Origin: Caballeronia calidae
GTDB taxonomy: Bacteria; Pseudomonadota; Gammaproteobacteria; Burkholderiales; Burkholderiaceae
Reading direction: 5' to 3'
DNA length: 64,000 nucleotides
Assembly: GCF_900044055.2 (NCBI RefSeq)
Contig: NZ_FCOX02000004.1
Location: 62,001 to 126,000, forward strand
Each line of letters starts with the position of its first letter. Position 1 is the first letter of the stretch. Positions 17,371 through 25,094 of this stretch are shown piece after piece. Both the position numbers and the translations under genes were made by a program. The notes under the pieces were generated by a model. The model had not been told where the DNA came from and searched no databases. It saw only the letters and a list, made by a program, of their open reading frames with translations.

Positions 17371-18225
17371 TCAATGAGCGAGGAAGTCGCTGATGGCCGC
17401 CGCGATCGGCGCCGCGTGCGTTTCGAGCGCGAAGTGGCCCGTATCGAAGAAGCGCACCTTCGCATCGGGAATGTCGCGCTTGAATGCTTCCGCGCCGGGC
17501 GGCAGGAAGAACGGATCGTTCCTGCCCCACACGGCGAGGAATTTCGGCTGATGCTCGCGGAAGTAAGCCTGGAACGCCGGATAGAGCGCGAGATTGCTGC
17601 GGTAGTCGCCAAAGAGATCGAGTTGCACCTCGTGCGCACCCGGACGGCTCATGTAGTAGTCGTCGAGCGAATAGCCGTCGGGCGAGACCGCGGACACATC
17701 AGGCACGCCGTGCGTGTATTGCCACTTCGTCGTTTCTTCCGTGAGCAGCACGCGCAATGCATCGCGATTCGCTTGCGTCGGGCTCTGCCAGTAAGCGCGG
17801 ATCGGATTCCACCCGTCGCTCAATCCTTCTTCATAGGCATTGCCGTTTTGCGAAACGATCGCCGTGATGCATTCCGGATGCTTCAGCGCGAGCCTGAAAC
17901 CCGTCGGCGCCCCGTAATCGAAGACATACACGGCGTAGCGATCGAAGCCGATCACTTCCGTAAAGCGATCGATCACGTTCGCGATGTTCTCGAACGTGTA
18001 CGAGAAAGTCTCGCGGCTCGGCATATCGGAGAGACCGAAGCCAGGCAGGTCCGGCGCGACGAGATGAAAGCGTTCGGCAAGCAGCGGCATCAGATTGCGG
18101 AACATGTGACTCGAACTCGGAAAGCCGTGCAGCAGAAGCAGTTTGGGCGCGTCCGACGGACCGGCTTCGCGATAGAACACGTTGAAACCGTCGACGTCGA
18201 TATGACGATGCGCGATGGTGGACAT
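17371..18225 (-). CDS. alpha/beta hydrolase, haloalkane dehalogenase / epoxide hydrolase-like
   Basis: 284 aa. Visible features are the oxyanion loop HGFPSSSHMF, the nucleophile elbow VFDYGAP with Asp (D103) rather than Ser, the GRNDPFF acidic region and the catalytic-histidine segment GHFALE. An aspartate nucleophile points to haloalkane dehalogenase, epoxide hydrolase or fluoroacetate dehalogenase chemistry rather than an esterase. CGGAGAAA precedes the ATG. It is the first gene of a two-gene operon with a quinone-oxidoreductase-like enzyme and is divergent from a CGNR zinc-finger regulator. The natural substrate is unknown. Confidence 0.82.
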   Translation of the reverse strand: MSTIAHRHIDVDGFNVFYREAGPSDAPKLLLLHGFPSSSHMFRNLMPLLAERFHLVAPDLPGFGLSDMPSRETFSYTFENIANVIDRFTEVIGFDRYAVYVFDYGAPTGFRLALKHPECITAIVSQNGNAYEEGLSDGWNPIRAYWQSPTQANRDALRVLLTEETTKWQYTHGVPDVSAVSPDGYSLDDYYMSRPGAHEVQLDLFGDYRSNLALYPAFQAYFREHQPKFLAVWGRNDPFFLPPGAEAFKRDIPDAKVRFFDTGHFALETHAAPIAAAISDFLAH

Positions 18226-18258
18226 GGCGTTTCTCCGCAGATGAGAGGTTCAAGTTGT

Positions 18259-18331
18259 GTAACCATTAAAACCGTGAGTAGCAGGTTACAAATTGAGCTT
18301 GTAACTTGTCAAGAGCTTTTTTAGTGGTTAC
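18259..18331. promoter_or_regulatory. nested palindromic operator with divergent promoters
   Basis: A perfect inverted repeat GTTACAA (18285-18291) / TTGTAAC (18299-18305) sits inside an outer pair GTAACCATTAAAA (18259-18271) / TTTTAGTGGTTAC (18319-18331). On the minus strand TTGTAA and TAATGG are spaced 17 bp and would serve the hydrolase gene. On the plus strand TTGTCA (18306-18311) and TACGAT (18329-18334) are also spaced 17 bp and would serve the CGNR regulator. The repeat arms overlap these boxes, as expected for repression. Confidence 0.6.
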
Positions 18332-18366
18332 GATGTGTCATCGTAGAATCACACCCGAGTCGAAAA

Positions 18367-18996
18367 ATGGACTACCGCCCCATACCGGCGATCTTCGTGG
18401 CCGACGCGCCCGGTCTCGATTTCCTGAACTCGATCGCGACGCCGGTCGACGAACCCGTCGACTGGATCGCAGACGGCGAGGGACTGTTGTCATGGCTCGA
18501 ACAGGCGGGCCTCGTGCCCATCGACGTGCTTGCGAACATGCGCTCGCACATCCCGTCCGTCGAGCTGGACGAGATCGCAGCGAAGGCGCGCGGCTTGCGC
18601 GAATGGTTCAGGACTTTCGTGCAGACGAGAAAGGGACGGCCGCTGACGGCGAAGGATTTGGGCGAGCTCGAACCGCTCAACAGCGTGTTGCAGCGCGACG
18701 AGCGATACGGCGCGATCGTCGCCGAAGCGAACGCGCCGAGCGGACTCGCGTTCGAGATGCAGCGTCGCTACGCGGCGCCCGATTCGCTTTTGATGCCGAT
18801 CGTGGAGGCGCTGTCGAAGCTTGTCTGCGAAGAAGACTTCACATACGTCAAGGCATGCGAAGGCCCGAAGTGCACGCTGCTATTCGCGGACCACACGCGC
18901 GGACATGCGCGCCGCTGGTGCAGCATGGCGATCTGCGGCAATCGCGCGAAGGTGGCCGCGCATCGTGCGCGGCTCAAGGAAGGGAAGGGCCGCTAA
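18367..18996 (+). CDS. CGNR zinc finger / ABATE-domain transcriptional regulator
   Basis: 209 aa. The N-terminal ABATE-type domain (about 5-150, starting FVADAPGLDFLNS) is followed by the C-terminal CGNR zinc finger. In that finger C164, C169, C185 and C190 are the likely ligands, in CEGPKC and WCSMAICGNRAKVAAHR. Such proteins are predicted DNA-binding regulators, with the finger in the role of the binding module. It is divergent from the hydrolase/oxidoreductase operon, and the 141-bp gap carries nested palindromes, so local control plus autoregulation is likely. Confidence 0.82.
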   Translation: MDYRPIPAIFVADAPGLDFLNSIATPVDEPVDWIADGEGLLSWLEQAGLVPIDVLANMRSHIPSVELDEIAAKARGLREWFRTFVQTRKGRPLTAKDLGELEPLNSVLQRDERYGAIVAEANAPSGLAFEMQRRYAAPDSLLMPIVEALSKLVCEEDFTYVKACEGPKCTLLFADHTRGHARRWCSMAICGNRAKVAAHRARLKEGKGR

Positions 18997-19044
18997 GGCG
19001 CAGCGGCCGGCTTCAAGTGGGTGCGCAGGCGCGCACGAGGGACA

Positions 19045-20160
19045 TCATCCCTTGTCAGCCGAAGCGAGACAGGGTCCTGTCGACCCGCGTACTTTCAGCA
19101 CCGCAGGCACCGCGTACCCTTGTCGCGCCGCCCGGCCGTCCAGCGCATCCAGCAGATGCCTCGCGGCGACCGTGCCGATCTCGCGCGTATCCACGTGCAT
19201 CGTCGTCAGGGACGGGCGCGCTTCACATGCGATCGCGAGGTCGTCGAAGCCGGTGACGGAAAGTTGCCCGGGAATCGCGATGCCCAGCTCTTCCGCCTCG
19301 CGCAAAACGCCAAGCGCGATATGGTCGTTGCCGCATATGACCGCGGTCGGACGTGGTCCCGGCTGTTGCCAGAGCGAGCGCAACGCGCGCCGGCCAAAAT
19401 CGAGCGTGGACTCACCTTCGACCAGATGCTCCGGCCGCACCGCGAGACCATGACGCTCGAGCGCCATGCGAATGCCCGCGAGCCGCGCCTGCACGCGGTC
19501 GTTGTCGCGCGTGGGCTGGATGCAGACCGCGAACGATCGGTGCCCGAGCGCGACGAGATGCTCGGTGATCTCTTCATATGCGCCGCGGTTGTCGAAGCCG
19601 ATGCAATCGTGCGGACTTCCTTCGCGCCACGCATACAGCACCACGTACGGCACGCGCCAGACGCGGAGCGCTTCGAAAAGCTCTGGCGGATGCGCCTCGC
19701 CCACGACCGCGATGGCCTCCACGCCACGCGCGAGCATCGCGTGGACCTGTGAGAGTGCCTCGTTCGGATCGTAGTTCGAGCACCCGAGAAAAAGCGTGAT
19801 GCCGCGCGCGGCGAACGCGGCCTGCATGCCGCTTACTTGCGAAGCGAAGACCTGATCGTCGAGCGTCGGAATGACGATGCCCGCGATATGGCTGCGTGTG
19901 GACGCCAGCGCGCGCCCGGCTGCATTCGGAAACCAGTTCAGTTCCAAAGCGGCACGCTCGACGCGCTCGCGTACGCTGTCGGACACCTTGCCGGGTTCGT
20001 TGTAGACGCGCGATACCGTCGCCGTGGACACGCCCGCGCGTTTCGCGACATCGGACAGGACGGTGCGGCCCGAGCCGCGACGGGTGCGCGCACCCGCCGG
20101 CCGCGCGGCTGGCGACGGTTCTTCTTCGAGAGCGGGGGCGGAGTCGGAGGAGCGAGGCAT
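19045..20160 (-). CDS. LacI family transcriptional regulator
   Basis: 371 aa. A long disordered leader (1-30) precedes the LacI helix-turn-helix and hinge (TVLSDVAKRAGVSTATVSRV, about 33-52, with PNAAGRALAS in the hinge). A periplasmic-binding-protein-like effector domain follows (DDQVFASQVSGM, AVICGNDHIALGVLREAEELGI, SVTGFDDLAIACEARPSLTTMHVD). It is the last gene of the operon that begins with ribokinase at 23593. Two identical operator-like palindromes lie at that promoter, so it probably represses its own operon until a sugar or sugar acid binds. Confidence 0.87.
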   Translation of the reverse strand: MPRSSDSAPALEEEPSPAARPAGARTRRGSGRTVLSDVAKRAGVSTATVSRVYNEPGKVSDSVRERVERAALELNWFPNAAGRALASTRSHIAGIVIPTLDDQVFASQVSGMQAAFAARGITLFLGCSNYDPNEALSQVHAMLARGVEAIAVVGEAHPPELFEALRVWRVPYVVLYAWREGSPHDCIGFDNRGAYEEITEHLVALGHRSFAVCIQPTRDNDRVQARLAGIRMALERHGLAVRPEHLVEGESTLDFGRRALRSLWQQPGPRPTAVICGNDHIALGVLREAEELGIAIPGQLSVTGFDDLAIACEARPSLTTMHVDTREIGTVAARHLLDALDGRAARQGYAVPAVLKVRGSTGPCLASADKG

Positions 20161-20225
20161 CAGCAGTTGGTTCGGGAAACGGACGCCCGTTATCTTACTC
20201 GCGGCGGGGCAGGGCGACGCATGTC

Positions 20226-21185
20226 TCAGGCCCCGGCGGCAATGCGCGAGCGGAAATGCTCGGTGCCTTCGACGATCTTGTCGAGCACCGCATCGAGGGC
20301 CCAGAAGCGCTCGCGCACGTCGTAATCGATCGCGCGGCAGCGAATCGACTGGAACGTGCCGATGCGCTGGTGATACAGCTTCGCAAGCGCCGGATAGCCG
20401 AGCGCCTCGGACACCGCCGCGAGCACCAGAAACGTCGAGAGTTCGCGGGCGAGCGCCGGGTTTTCGCCGGAGCGGTTGCGCAGCCAGTTGTACAGGTCCG
20501 GATGAAAGTTCGTGAACACGCCGTTGAATCCGGCCGATCCGGCCTTCATCGCATCCCAGGCAATCGCGGCATTCGCGTTCAGGATCTTCATCGGCGATCC
20601 TTTCGCCAGGGCGACGCGGCGCTTCACCGTTTCGAGGTCGCAGCTCACGTCCTTCAACATCACGAAGCGGCCGGTGTCGATGCACATCCTGAGCTCGTCG
20701 TCGGACAGCAGGCGCCGGTAGGGCGCGGGGCATTCGTACAGCCCGAGCGGAATGTCGGAAGGCAGGCGGCTCAGCAGCCGACGCAGGTTTGCCGCGAACG
20801 CTTCCGTGCCTTCGCGGCGCGGATCGAGCCGGTTCGTCACCAGCACGATGCCGTCCGCGCCCGTCGCCGCTGCGGCATTCAGCTCCTCGGCCTGCGCGTT
20901 GGGATCGTCGCTGATATGGCCGGAGACCACCACCGGCACGCGGCCGGCCACACGCTCGACCACGAAGCGGCCGAGCGCGGCACGCTCCGCGAGGCTCAGG
21001 AACTGCATCTCGCTCGACTGCGCGACGGCGAAGAGCGCGTCCGCGCCATGCGCGAGATACCACTCGATCAGCCGTTCGAGCCCGGCATAGTCGATGGCGC
21101 CGGCTTCATCGAAAGGCGTCAGCATGACGGGAACGATGCCTTCGATCGATTGCGACGTGCGCGCCGAAGAAGTGGGGAGAGTCAT
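20226..21185 (-). CDS. DHDPS/NAL family aldolase (2-keto acid aldolase)
   Basis: 319 aa TIM barrel of the dihydrodipicolinate synthase/N-acetylneuraminate lyase family. The Schiff-base lysine is K178 (FVMLKDVS) and the partner tyrosine is Y150 (PLGLYECP). The usual GTTGE motif is replaced by SSEMQF. In this operon with a PfkB kinase and an ACS transporter, it more likely splits a 2-keto-3-deoxy sugar acid or related 2-oxo acid than makes lysine. The start at 21185 has AAGGA upstream; an ATG at 21224 overlapping the transporter stop is the alternative (332 aa). Confidence 0.82.
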   Translation of the reverse strand: MTLPTSSARTSQSIEGIVPVMLTPFDEAGAIDYAGLERLIEWYLAHGADALFAVAQSSEMQFLSLAERAALGRFVVERVAGRVPVVVSGHISDDPNAQAEELNAAAATGADGIVLVTNRLDPRREGTEAFAANLRRLLSRLPSDIPLGLYECPAPYRRLLSDDELRMCIDTGRFVMLKDVSCDLETVKRRVALAKGSPMKILNANAAIAWDAMKAGSAGFNGVFTNFHPDLYNWLRNRSGENPALARELSTFLVLAAVSEALGYPALAKLYHQRIGTFQSIRCRAIDYDVRERFWALDAVLDKIVEGTEHFRSRIAAGA

Positions 21186-21223
21186 GTCGATGTTGTCCTT
21201 GTCAGGGTTGAACGGGTCGTTCA

Positions 21224-22543
21224 TCAGGCGGGTGCCCGTGCCGTGCTGCCCGGTTCCGCTTCGCCTTCGATCGGCTTGCGCACGAGGAACAGATAGCTCA
21301 TCGCGCCAACGAAGGCGATCACGGCAGCCGTCAGCAGGGCCGGCACGAAGGACCACGTCTGCGCGATATAGCCCGTGAGAATGGGCGCGAGCGCGCCGCC
21401 GAGAAAGCCGCCGAAGTTCTGGATGGCGCCGAGCGATCCGACGCGGTTGGCGGGCGCGGCGGCCGTCGCCAGCGCCCACGAGCAGGCGGACGCCGCGTTC
21501 GCGAGAAAGATCACCACGGAGATGCAGACGATCGCGATCGTGTTGCTCTCGACCAGCGCGGCGGGCACGGTGAACGCCACCATGCCGAGCATCGCGACGA
21601 CGACCGCGTTGCGCCTGCTCGCCACCGGTGAAGTGCTTCGCAGCGTGATGCGGTCGGAGAACCATCCCGCGCACAGCGAGCCGAGAAAGCCGCAGAAAAA
21701 CGGCACGGAGGCGGCGATGCCCGTATGCATCAGCGTCATGTGGCGCTGCATCGTCAGGTAGCCGGGCAGCCAGGTCAGATAGACCCAGTTCAGATACACC
21801 GACCCGAAGAAGCCGATCAGCATGCCCCACGTCGTCACGTTCGAGAAGAGCGCGCGCCAGTCCGCGAAGCTGAGGCGTTCGGCGGGTTTTGTCTCCGCGA
21901 TGTCTCCCTTCAGGTAGCGCTTCTCTTCCGCGGTCAGCGTGGACGGGTTCGGATCGCGATAAACCGCGAGCCAGATCACCGCGACCACGAGGCCCAGCGC
22001 TCCGGTGACGACGAAGGCCCAGCGCCAGTGAAACTCCACGACGAGCACGGACAGACACAGCGGTGCGAGTGCGGTGCCGAGCGGTGACGCGGAATTGAAG
22101 ATGCCGGTCGGCTTGCCTCGCGCGCGCAGCGGAAACCAGTTGCTCACGACCCGCGCCGCCGACGGAAACTGCGGCGACTCGCCGATGCCGAGCACGATGC
22201 GCGCGATGACGAACCAGCCGAATGTCGACACGATGCCGCCCGCCGCCTGCGCGAGCGACCACACGATGAGACCGAGGCCCAGCAGCCTGCGCGGCCCGAC
22301 GCGATCGACGAGGCCGCCGACCGGCAGTTGAAAGAGCGCATAGCTCCAGGAGAACGCCGACAGCAGCAGCCCCATTTCGCCGAGCGAGAGACCGAGATCC
22401 TTGCGGATCAGCGGATTGGCGACCGCGAGCGTGCCCCGGTCGAGATAGTTCACGATGCCGCTCACCATCAGCAGCGTCAGCGCCACGATCTGGGCGCGTC
22501 GCACGCGGGGCGGTGCCTGCTCGGGCGCGGGGGTTGGGTTCAT
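21224..22543 (-). CDS. MFS transporter, ACS family (sugar acid type)
   Basis: 439 aa with twelve hydrophobic segments. The ACS-family marker NYLDRGTLAVANP lies in helix 1 (about 32-44). Also present are GGLVDRVGPRR between helices 2 and 3, and GESPQFPSAARVVSNWFP after helix 4. Family members import hexuronates, glucarate or similar acids with protons. It lies 51 bp after the ribokinase gene and ahead of the aldolase gene in one operon, so it should import the compound that the aldolase and kinase handle. Confidence 0.85.
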   Translation of the reverse strand: MNPTPAPEQAPPRVRRAQIVALTLLMVSGIVNYLDRGTLAVANPLIRKDLGLSLGEMGLLLSAFSWSYALFQLPVGGLVDRVGPRRLLGLGLIVWSLAQAAGGIVSTFGWFVIARIVLGIGESPQFPSAARVVSNWFPLRARGKPTGIFNSASPLGTALAPLCLSVLVVEFHWRWAFVVTGALGLVVAVIWLAVYRDPNPSTLTAEEKRYLKGDIAETKPAERLSFADWRALFSNVTTWGMLIGFFGSVYLNWVYLTWLPGYLTMQRHMTLMHTGIAASVPFFCGFLGSLCAGWFSDRITLRSTSPVASRRNAVVVAMLGMVAFTVPAALVESNTIAIVCISVVIFLANAASACSWALATAAAPANRVGSLGAIQNFGGFLGGALAPILTGYIAQTWSFVPALLTAAVIAFVGAMSYLFLVRKPIEGEAEPGSTARAPA

Positions 22544-22594
22544 GCTGTCGTCTCCGTATCGTCTTGTGGGTGGGCTGCGCAGCCAGCAGCCGGT

Positions 22595-23593
22595 CTATCG
22601 AAGCGCCGCCGCGGACGCGGCTTGCGTCCGCACCTCGGCGTGCGTCGGGATGGATGCCTGCGCGCCTTGACGCGTGACGCTGAGCGCCGCGGCTCGCTGT
22701 CCGAAGTCGATCGCGTCGCGGATGCTCGCGCCGCGCACGCGCTCGGCCGCGAAGCCGCCGACGAAGGTGTCGCCGGCGGCCGTGGTGTCGATCGCATCGA
22801 CGCGCGGGGCGGGCAGATGGCCTTCCTCGTCGTCGGTCGAATACCAGACGCCCTCCGCGCCGAGCGTGACGATCACCGTCTTCGCACCTTTCGCGCGCAG
22901 GCGCGCCGCAGCCACGCGCGCGGAAGCAGGGCTATCGACGGGCACGTCCGCCAGCAATGCCGCTTCCGTTTCATTGAGGACGAGAACGCTGATCTGTTCG
23001 TAGAGCGCGTCGGGAAGCGGCTGCGCCGGGGCGGGGTTCAGCAGTACCGGCGTGCCGAGCTTCGCCGCGACCGAAATCGCGTGCCGCACGGTATCGAGCG
23101 GCACTTCGAGCTGACAGATCAGCATGCCGGCGGCGGCGATGTCGGCCGATGCGGCGTCCACGTGACCGGGCGTGAGCGCGGCGTTGGCGCCGGGCGACAC
23201 GACGATCGTGTTCGCACCGTCTGCTGCCACCGTGATGACGGCGATGCCGCTCGAGATGTCGTCGGCTGTGTGCAAGTGCGCGGTGTCGATATGTTCGTGC
23301 TGAAGACCGCTCCGAAGCTGCGCGCCGAATTCGTCGCGGCCGAGGCAGCCGAGCATTGCCACCGACGCGCCGAGACGTGCCGCCGCGACCGCCTGATTGG
23401 CGCCCTTGCCGCCGGCAAACGTGGCGAACACGCCGCCGAGCAAGGTTTCGCCGCGCGCTGGAAGTCGCTCCGCGTGCACGACCAGATCCATGTTCGCGCT
23501 GCCGACCACGACGATCCGGGCGGAAGAATGCTGATCCGCCGCTTTCGGCTGTGTGTTAGCGCTTACATTTTTGAATGTTTCGAACGATTTCAT
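22595..23593 (-). CDS. rbsK: ribokinase-like PfkB family sugar kinase
   Basis: 332 aa. PfkB features in order: VGSANMDLVVH (substrate loop, 30-40), GGKGANQA (61-68), NPAPAQPLPDALY, VLNETEA, VTLGAEGVW, and DTTAAGDTFVGGF with the catalytic aspartate. The pattern fits ribokinase, which makes ribose 5-phosphate with ATP, although no rbs transporter is present. An aldolase and an acid transporter follow, so the real substrate could be a keto sugar acid. The N-terminal 25 residues contain one of the two LacI-type palindromes within the coding sequence. Confidence 0.82.
   Translation of the reverse strand: MKSFETFKNVSANTQPKAADQHSSARIVVVGSANMDLVVHAERLPARGETLLGGVFATFAGGKGANQAVAAARLGASVAMLGCLGRDEFGAQLRSGLQHEHIDTAHLHTADDISSGIAVITVAADGANTIVVSPGANAALTPGHVDAASADIAAAGMLICQLEVPLDTVRHAISVAAKLGTPVLLNPAPAQPLPDALYEQISVLVLNETEAALLADVPVDSPASARVAAARLRAKGAKTVIVTLGAEGVWYSTDDEEGHLPAPRVDAIDTTAAGDTFVGGFAAERVRGASIRDAIDFGQRAAALSVTRQGAQASIPTHAEVRTQAASAAALR
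23554..23567. promoter_or_regulatory. LacI-type operator inside the ribokinase 5' coding end
   Basis: TGTTAGCGCTTACA, close to the LacI-family consensus with a central CG. An exact second copy lies at 23629-23642, 75 bp away (about seven helical turns), so a repression loop is possible. The copy here lies within the first codons of the ribokinase gene. Confidence 0.7.
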
Positions 23594-23628
23594 TCCGACT
23601 CTGCCTCAAACCATATGACGACGGGCTG

Positions 23629-23642
23629 TGTTAGCGCTTACA
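23629..23642. promoter_or_regulatory. LacI-type operator upstream of ribokinase operon
   Basis: Exact second copy of TGTTAGCGCTTACA, 36 bp upstream of the ribokinase ATG. The flanks match too (GGCTGTG or GCTGTG before and TT after). Together with the copy at 23554 it is the probable binding region of the LacI protein encoded at the operon's end. Confidence 0.7.
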
Positions 23643-24067
23643 TTAACGCGAGCAGTGGGTACGAGGCAACGGAAAATTGGCGCGCTCAGGGAAATTCCCT
23701 AAACCCGCGAAGCGCCTGTTCGGGGAACACCGGTCTCGGCAATCGAATACGGGCCTGCGTGGATGTTTGCTGCGGCCGGTGTGATTACTCAACTCCGGTC
23801 CGGGTAATGTGGTACCAAGGTTGGCACCGGCGCCCGGGACAAAGGTGAGAGATGAAGCTCTCCATGGCGGAGCGGTTCACGGGCTGCGGCTTCCTGAAGC
23901 TTTTCCTGCCTTGTGTTGTACGGAAGCCAGTGACGCAGATAGCTAAGTCGGGCAAAAAAGGAATTACAACGGTCCTGGCCCCGCAATACAGTCCGCCCAT
24001 CCCGGTTCTGTCGGAAGCGCGACATAACAGCGGGTTACTTGCCGATGGCGGTCCCGTTGTTCGGCCA
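23643..24067. other. 425-bp region without a supported gene
   Basis: Lies between the ribokinase promoter and the end of the IclR gene. Short open frames on both strands (for example a 73-codon frame from 23852) have no recognisable product. Base composition is slightly lower in GC than the flanks. It may be a remnant of an older gene or element; nothing definite was recognised. Confidence 0.4.
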
Positions 24068-24886
24068 TCATGAACCACGAGCCCGCTTTGCTTTGGGTTC
24101 GGGACGCATCGCCGAGGCGCGAGCGAGATGCGATTCAAGCCGCTTGGCCTCTTCCACCAGGAGTCTTCCAAGTTCATGTTGTCGATCCACCTGTAGACGC
24201 GACTCCACAGCAGCGATAGTAAGTGCCCCCACTACTTCCCCCGATGGCGAATGTACCGCCGCTGCGACACCCCATGAGCCGCTTACGACCAGGCCCTCAT
24301 TGACGGAGAAGCCTCGCTCGCGCGTGAGAGCGACTTCGCGCCGCAAAAAGCTTGTCGAAAAATTGGGATAGCTTTTTCTGAGCAGGTTCTCGTTTTCCTT
24401 CAGACAGCGATCCACCTCCTCATCGTCCAATGCAGCAAGCATGGCGAGGCTTCCAGCACCAACGCCGAGTGGATGTCGAGTGCCCGGTTGCAGCACGTGC
24501 GTTTTCAGCGGGTAGTCGCCGTCTTCTCTGAGGACGCAAACCGCGAACACGTCGCTACGGATGGAAAAAAATGCGGAGTCGCCCGATGCGCGGGCAAGTC
24601 GCGCGACCACATCTGCAGCTTCCCGCCCTAGGCCGAACCGCTCGCTCGCGATCCCGCCGAGCACATAACACTCACGTCCGATGAAGTAACGCAGCGATTG
24701 CGGATCCTGCTCGACCATGCCTTCGGCAATCAACGCGAGCAAGAGACGATGTGCCGTCGGCTTGTTGAGTTCCGTATCGCGCACGAGTTGGGCGAGATTG
24801 ATACCCGCGCTTCGCGTGCGCGCCACGGCCCGGAGCACGCGAAGCGCACGAGAAACGGCTTGAGCCCCTGGGACGTTCTCCGACAT
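24068..24886 (-). CDS. IclR family transcriptional regulator
   Basis: 272 aa. An N-terminal winged helix (about 8-70: AVSRALRVLRAVARTRSAGINLAQLVRD, NKPTAHRLLLALIAEGMVE) is followed by the C-terminal effector-binding domain (about 85-255: SGDSAFFSIRSDVFAVCV, HPLGVGAGSLAMLAALDDEE, GFSVNEGLVVSGSWGVAAAV). The ATG at 24886 has AGGAGG upstream; the longer open frame before it is not supported. It is divergent from the MFS/thiolase/acyl-CoA ligase operon and probably controls it. The C-terminal tail is basic. Confidence 0.86.
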   Translation of the reverse strand: MSENVPGAQAVSRALRVLRAVARTRSAGINLAQLVRDTELNKPTAHRLLLALIAEGMVEQDPQSLRYFIGRECYVLGGIASERFGLGREAADVVARLARASGDSAFFSIRSDVFAVCVLREDGDYPLKTHVLQPGTRHPLGVGAGSLAMLAALDDEEVDRCLKENENLLRKSYPNFSTSFLRREVALTRERGFSVNEGLVVSGSWGVAAAVHSPSGEVVGALTIAAVESRLQVDRQHELGRLLVEEAKRLESHLARASAMRPEPKAKRARGS

Positions 24887-25010
24887 GACATCCTCCTGAT
24901 GCATGGTCCATATTATGACGCCATAGTTAACCCTAGCTATGAAGAAAAGGTCTTCGCACGGCGGTGATGTAGATACTAAGATCGGTGCCACAGATAAATG
25001 GCGCCAACTA

Positions 25011-25029
25011 AGGTCCATTATACGGACCT
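25011..25029. promoter_or_regulatory. candidate IclR operator palindrome
   Basis: Perfect inverted repeat AGGTCC (25011-25016) / GGACCT (25024-25029) with a 7-bp AT-rich spacer, 66 bp upstream of the MFS start. A related half-site GGTCCATATTATG occurs near 24905, close to the divergent IclR start. IclR-type regulators commonly bind such palindromes in divergent promoters; this assignment is inference. Confidence 0.5.
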
Positions 25030-25094
25030 ACGAAAAAATCGTGCAACGGCGCCGCTGGATGAAACCGAGTAGAAAAAACATCACAGGAGGCGAC

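Noticed and set aside
23785..24177. Minus-strand frame of 130 codons in the gap beside the IclR gene
   Set aside because: It overlaps the IclR 3' end, has no recognisable domain and no convincing start signal.
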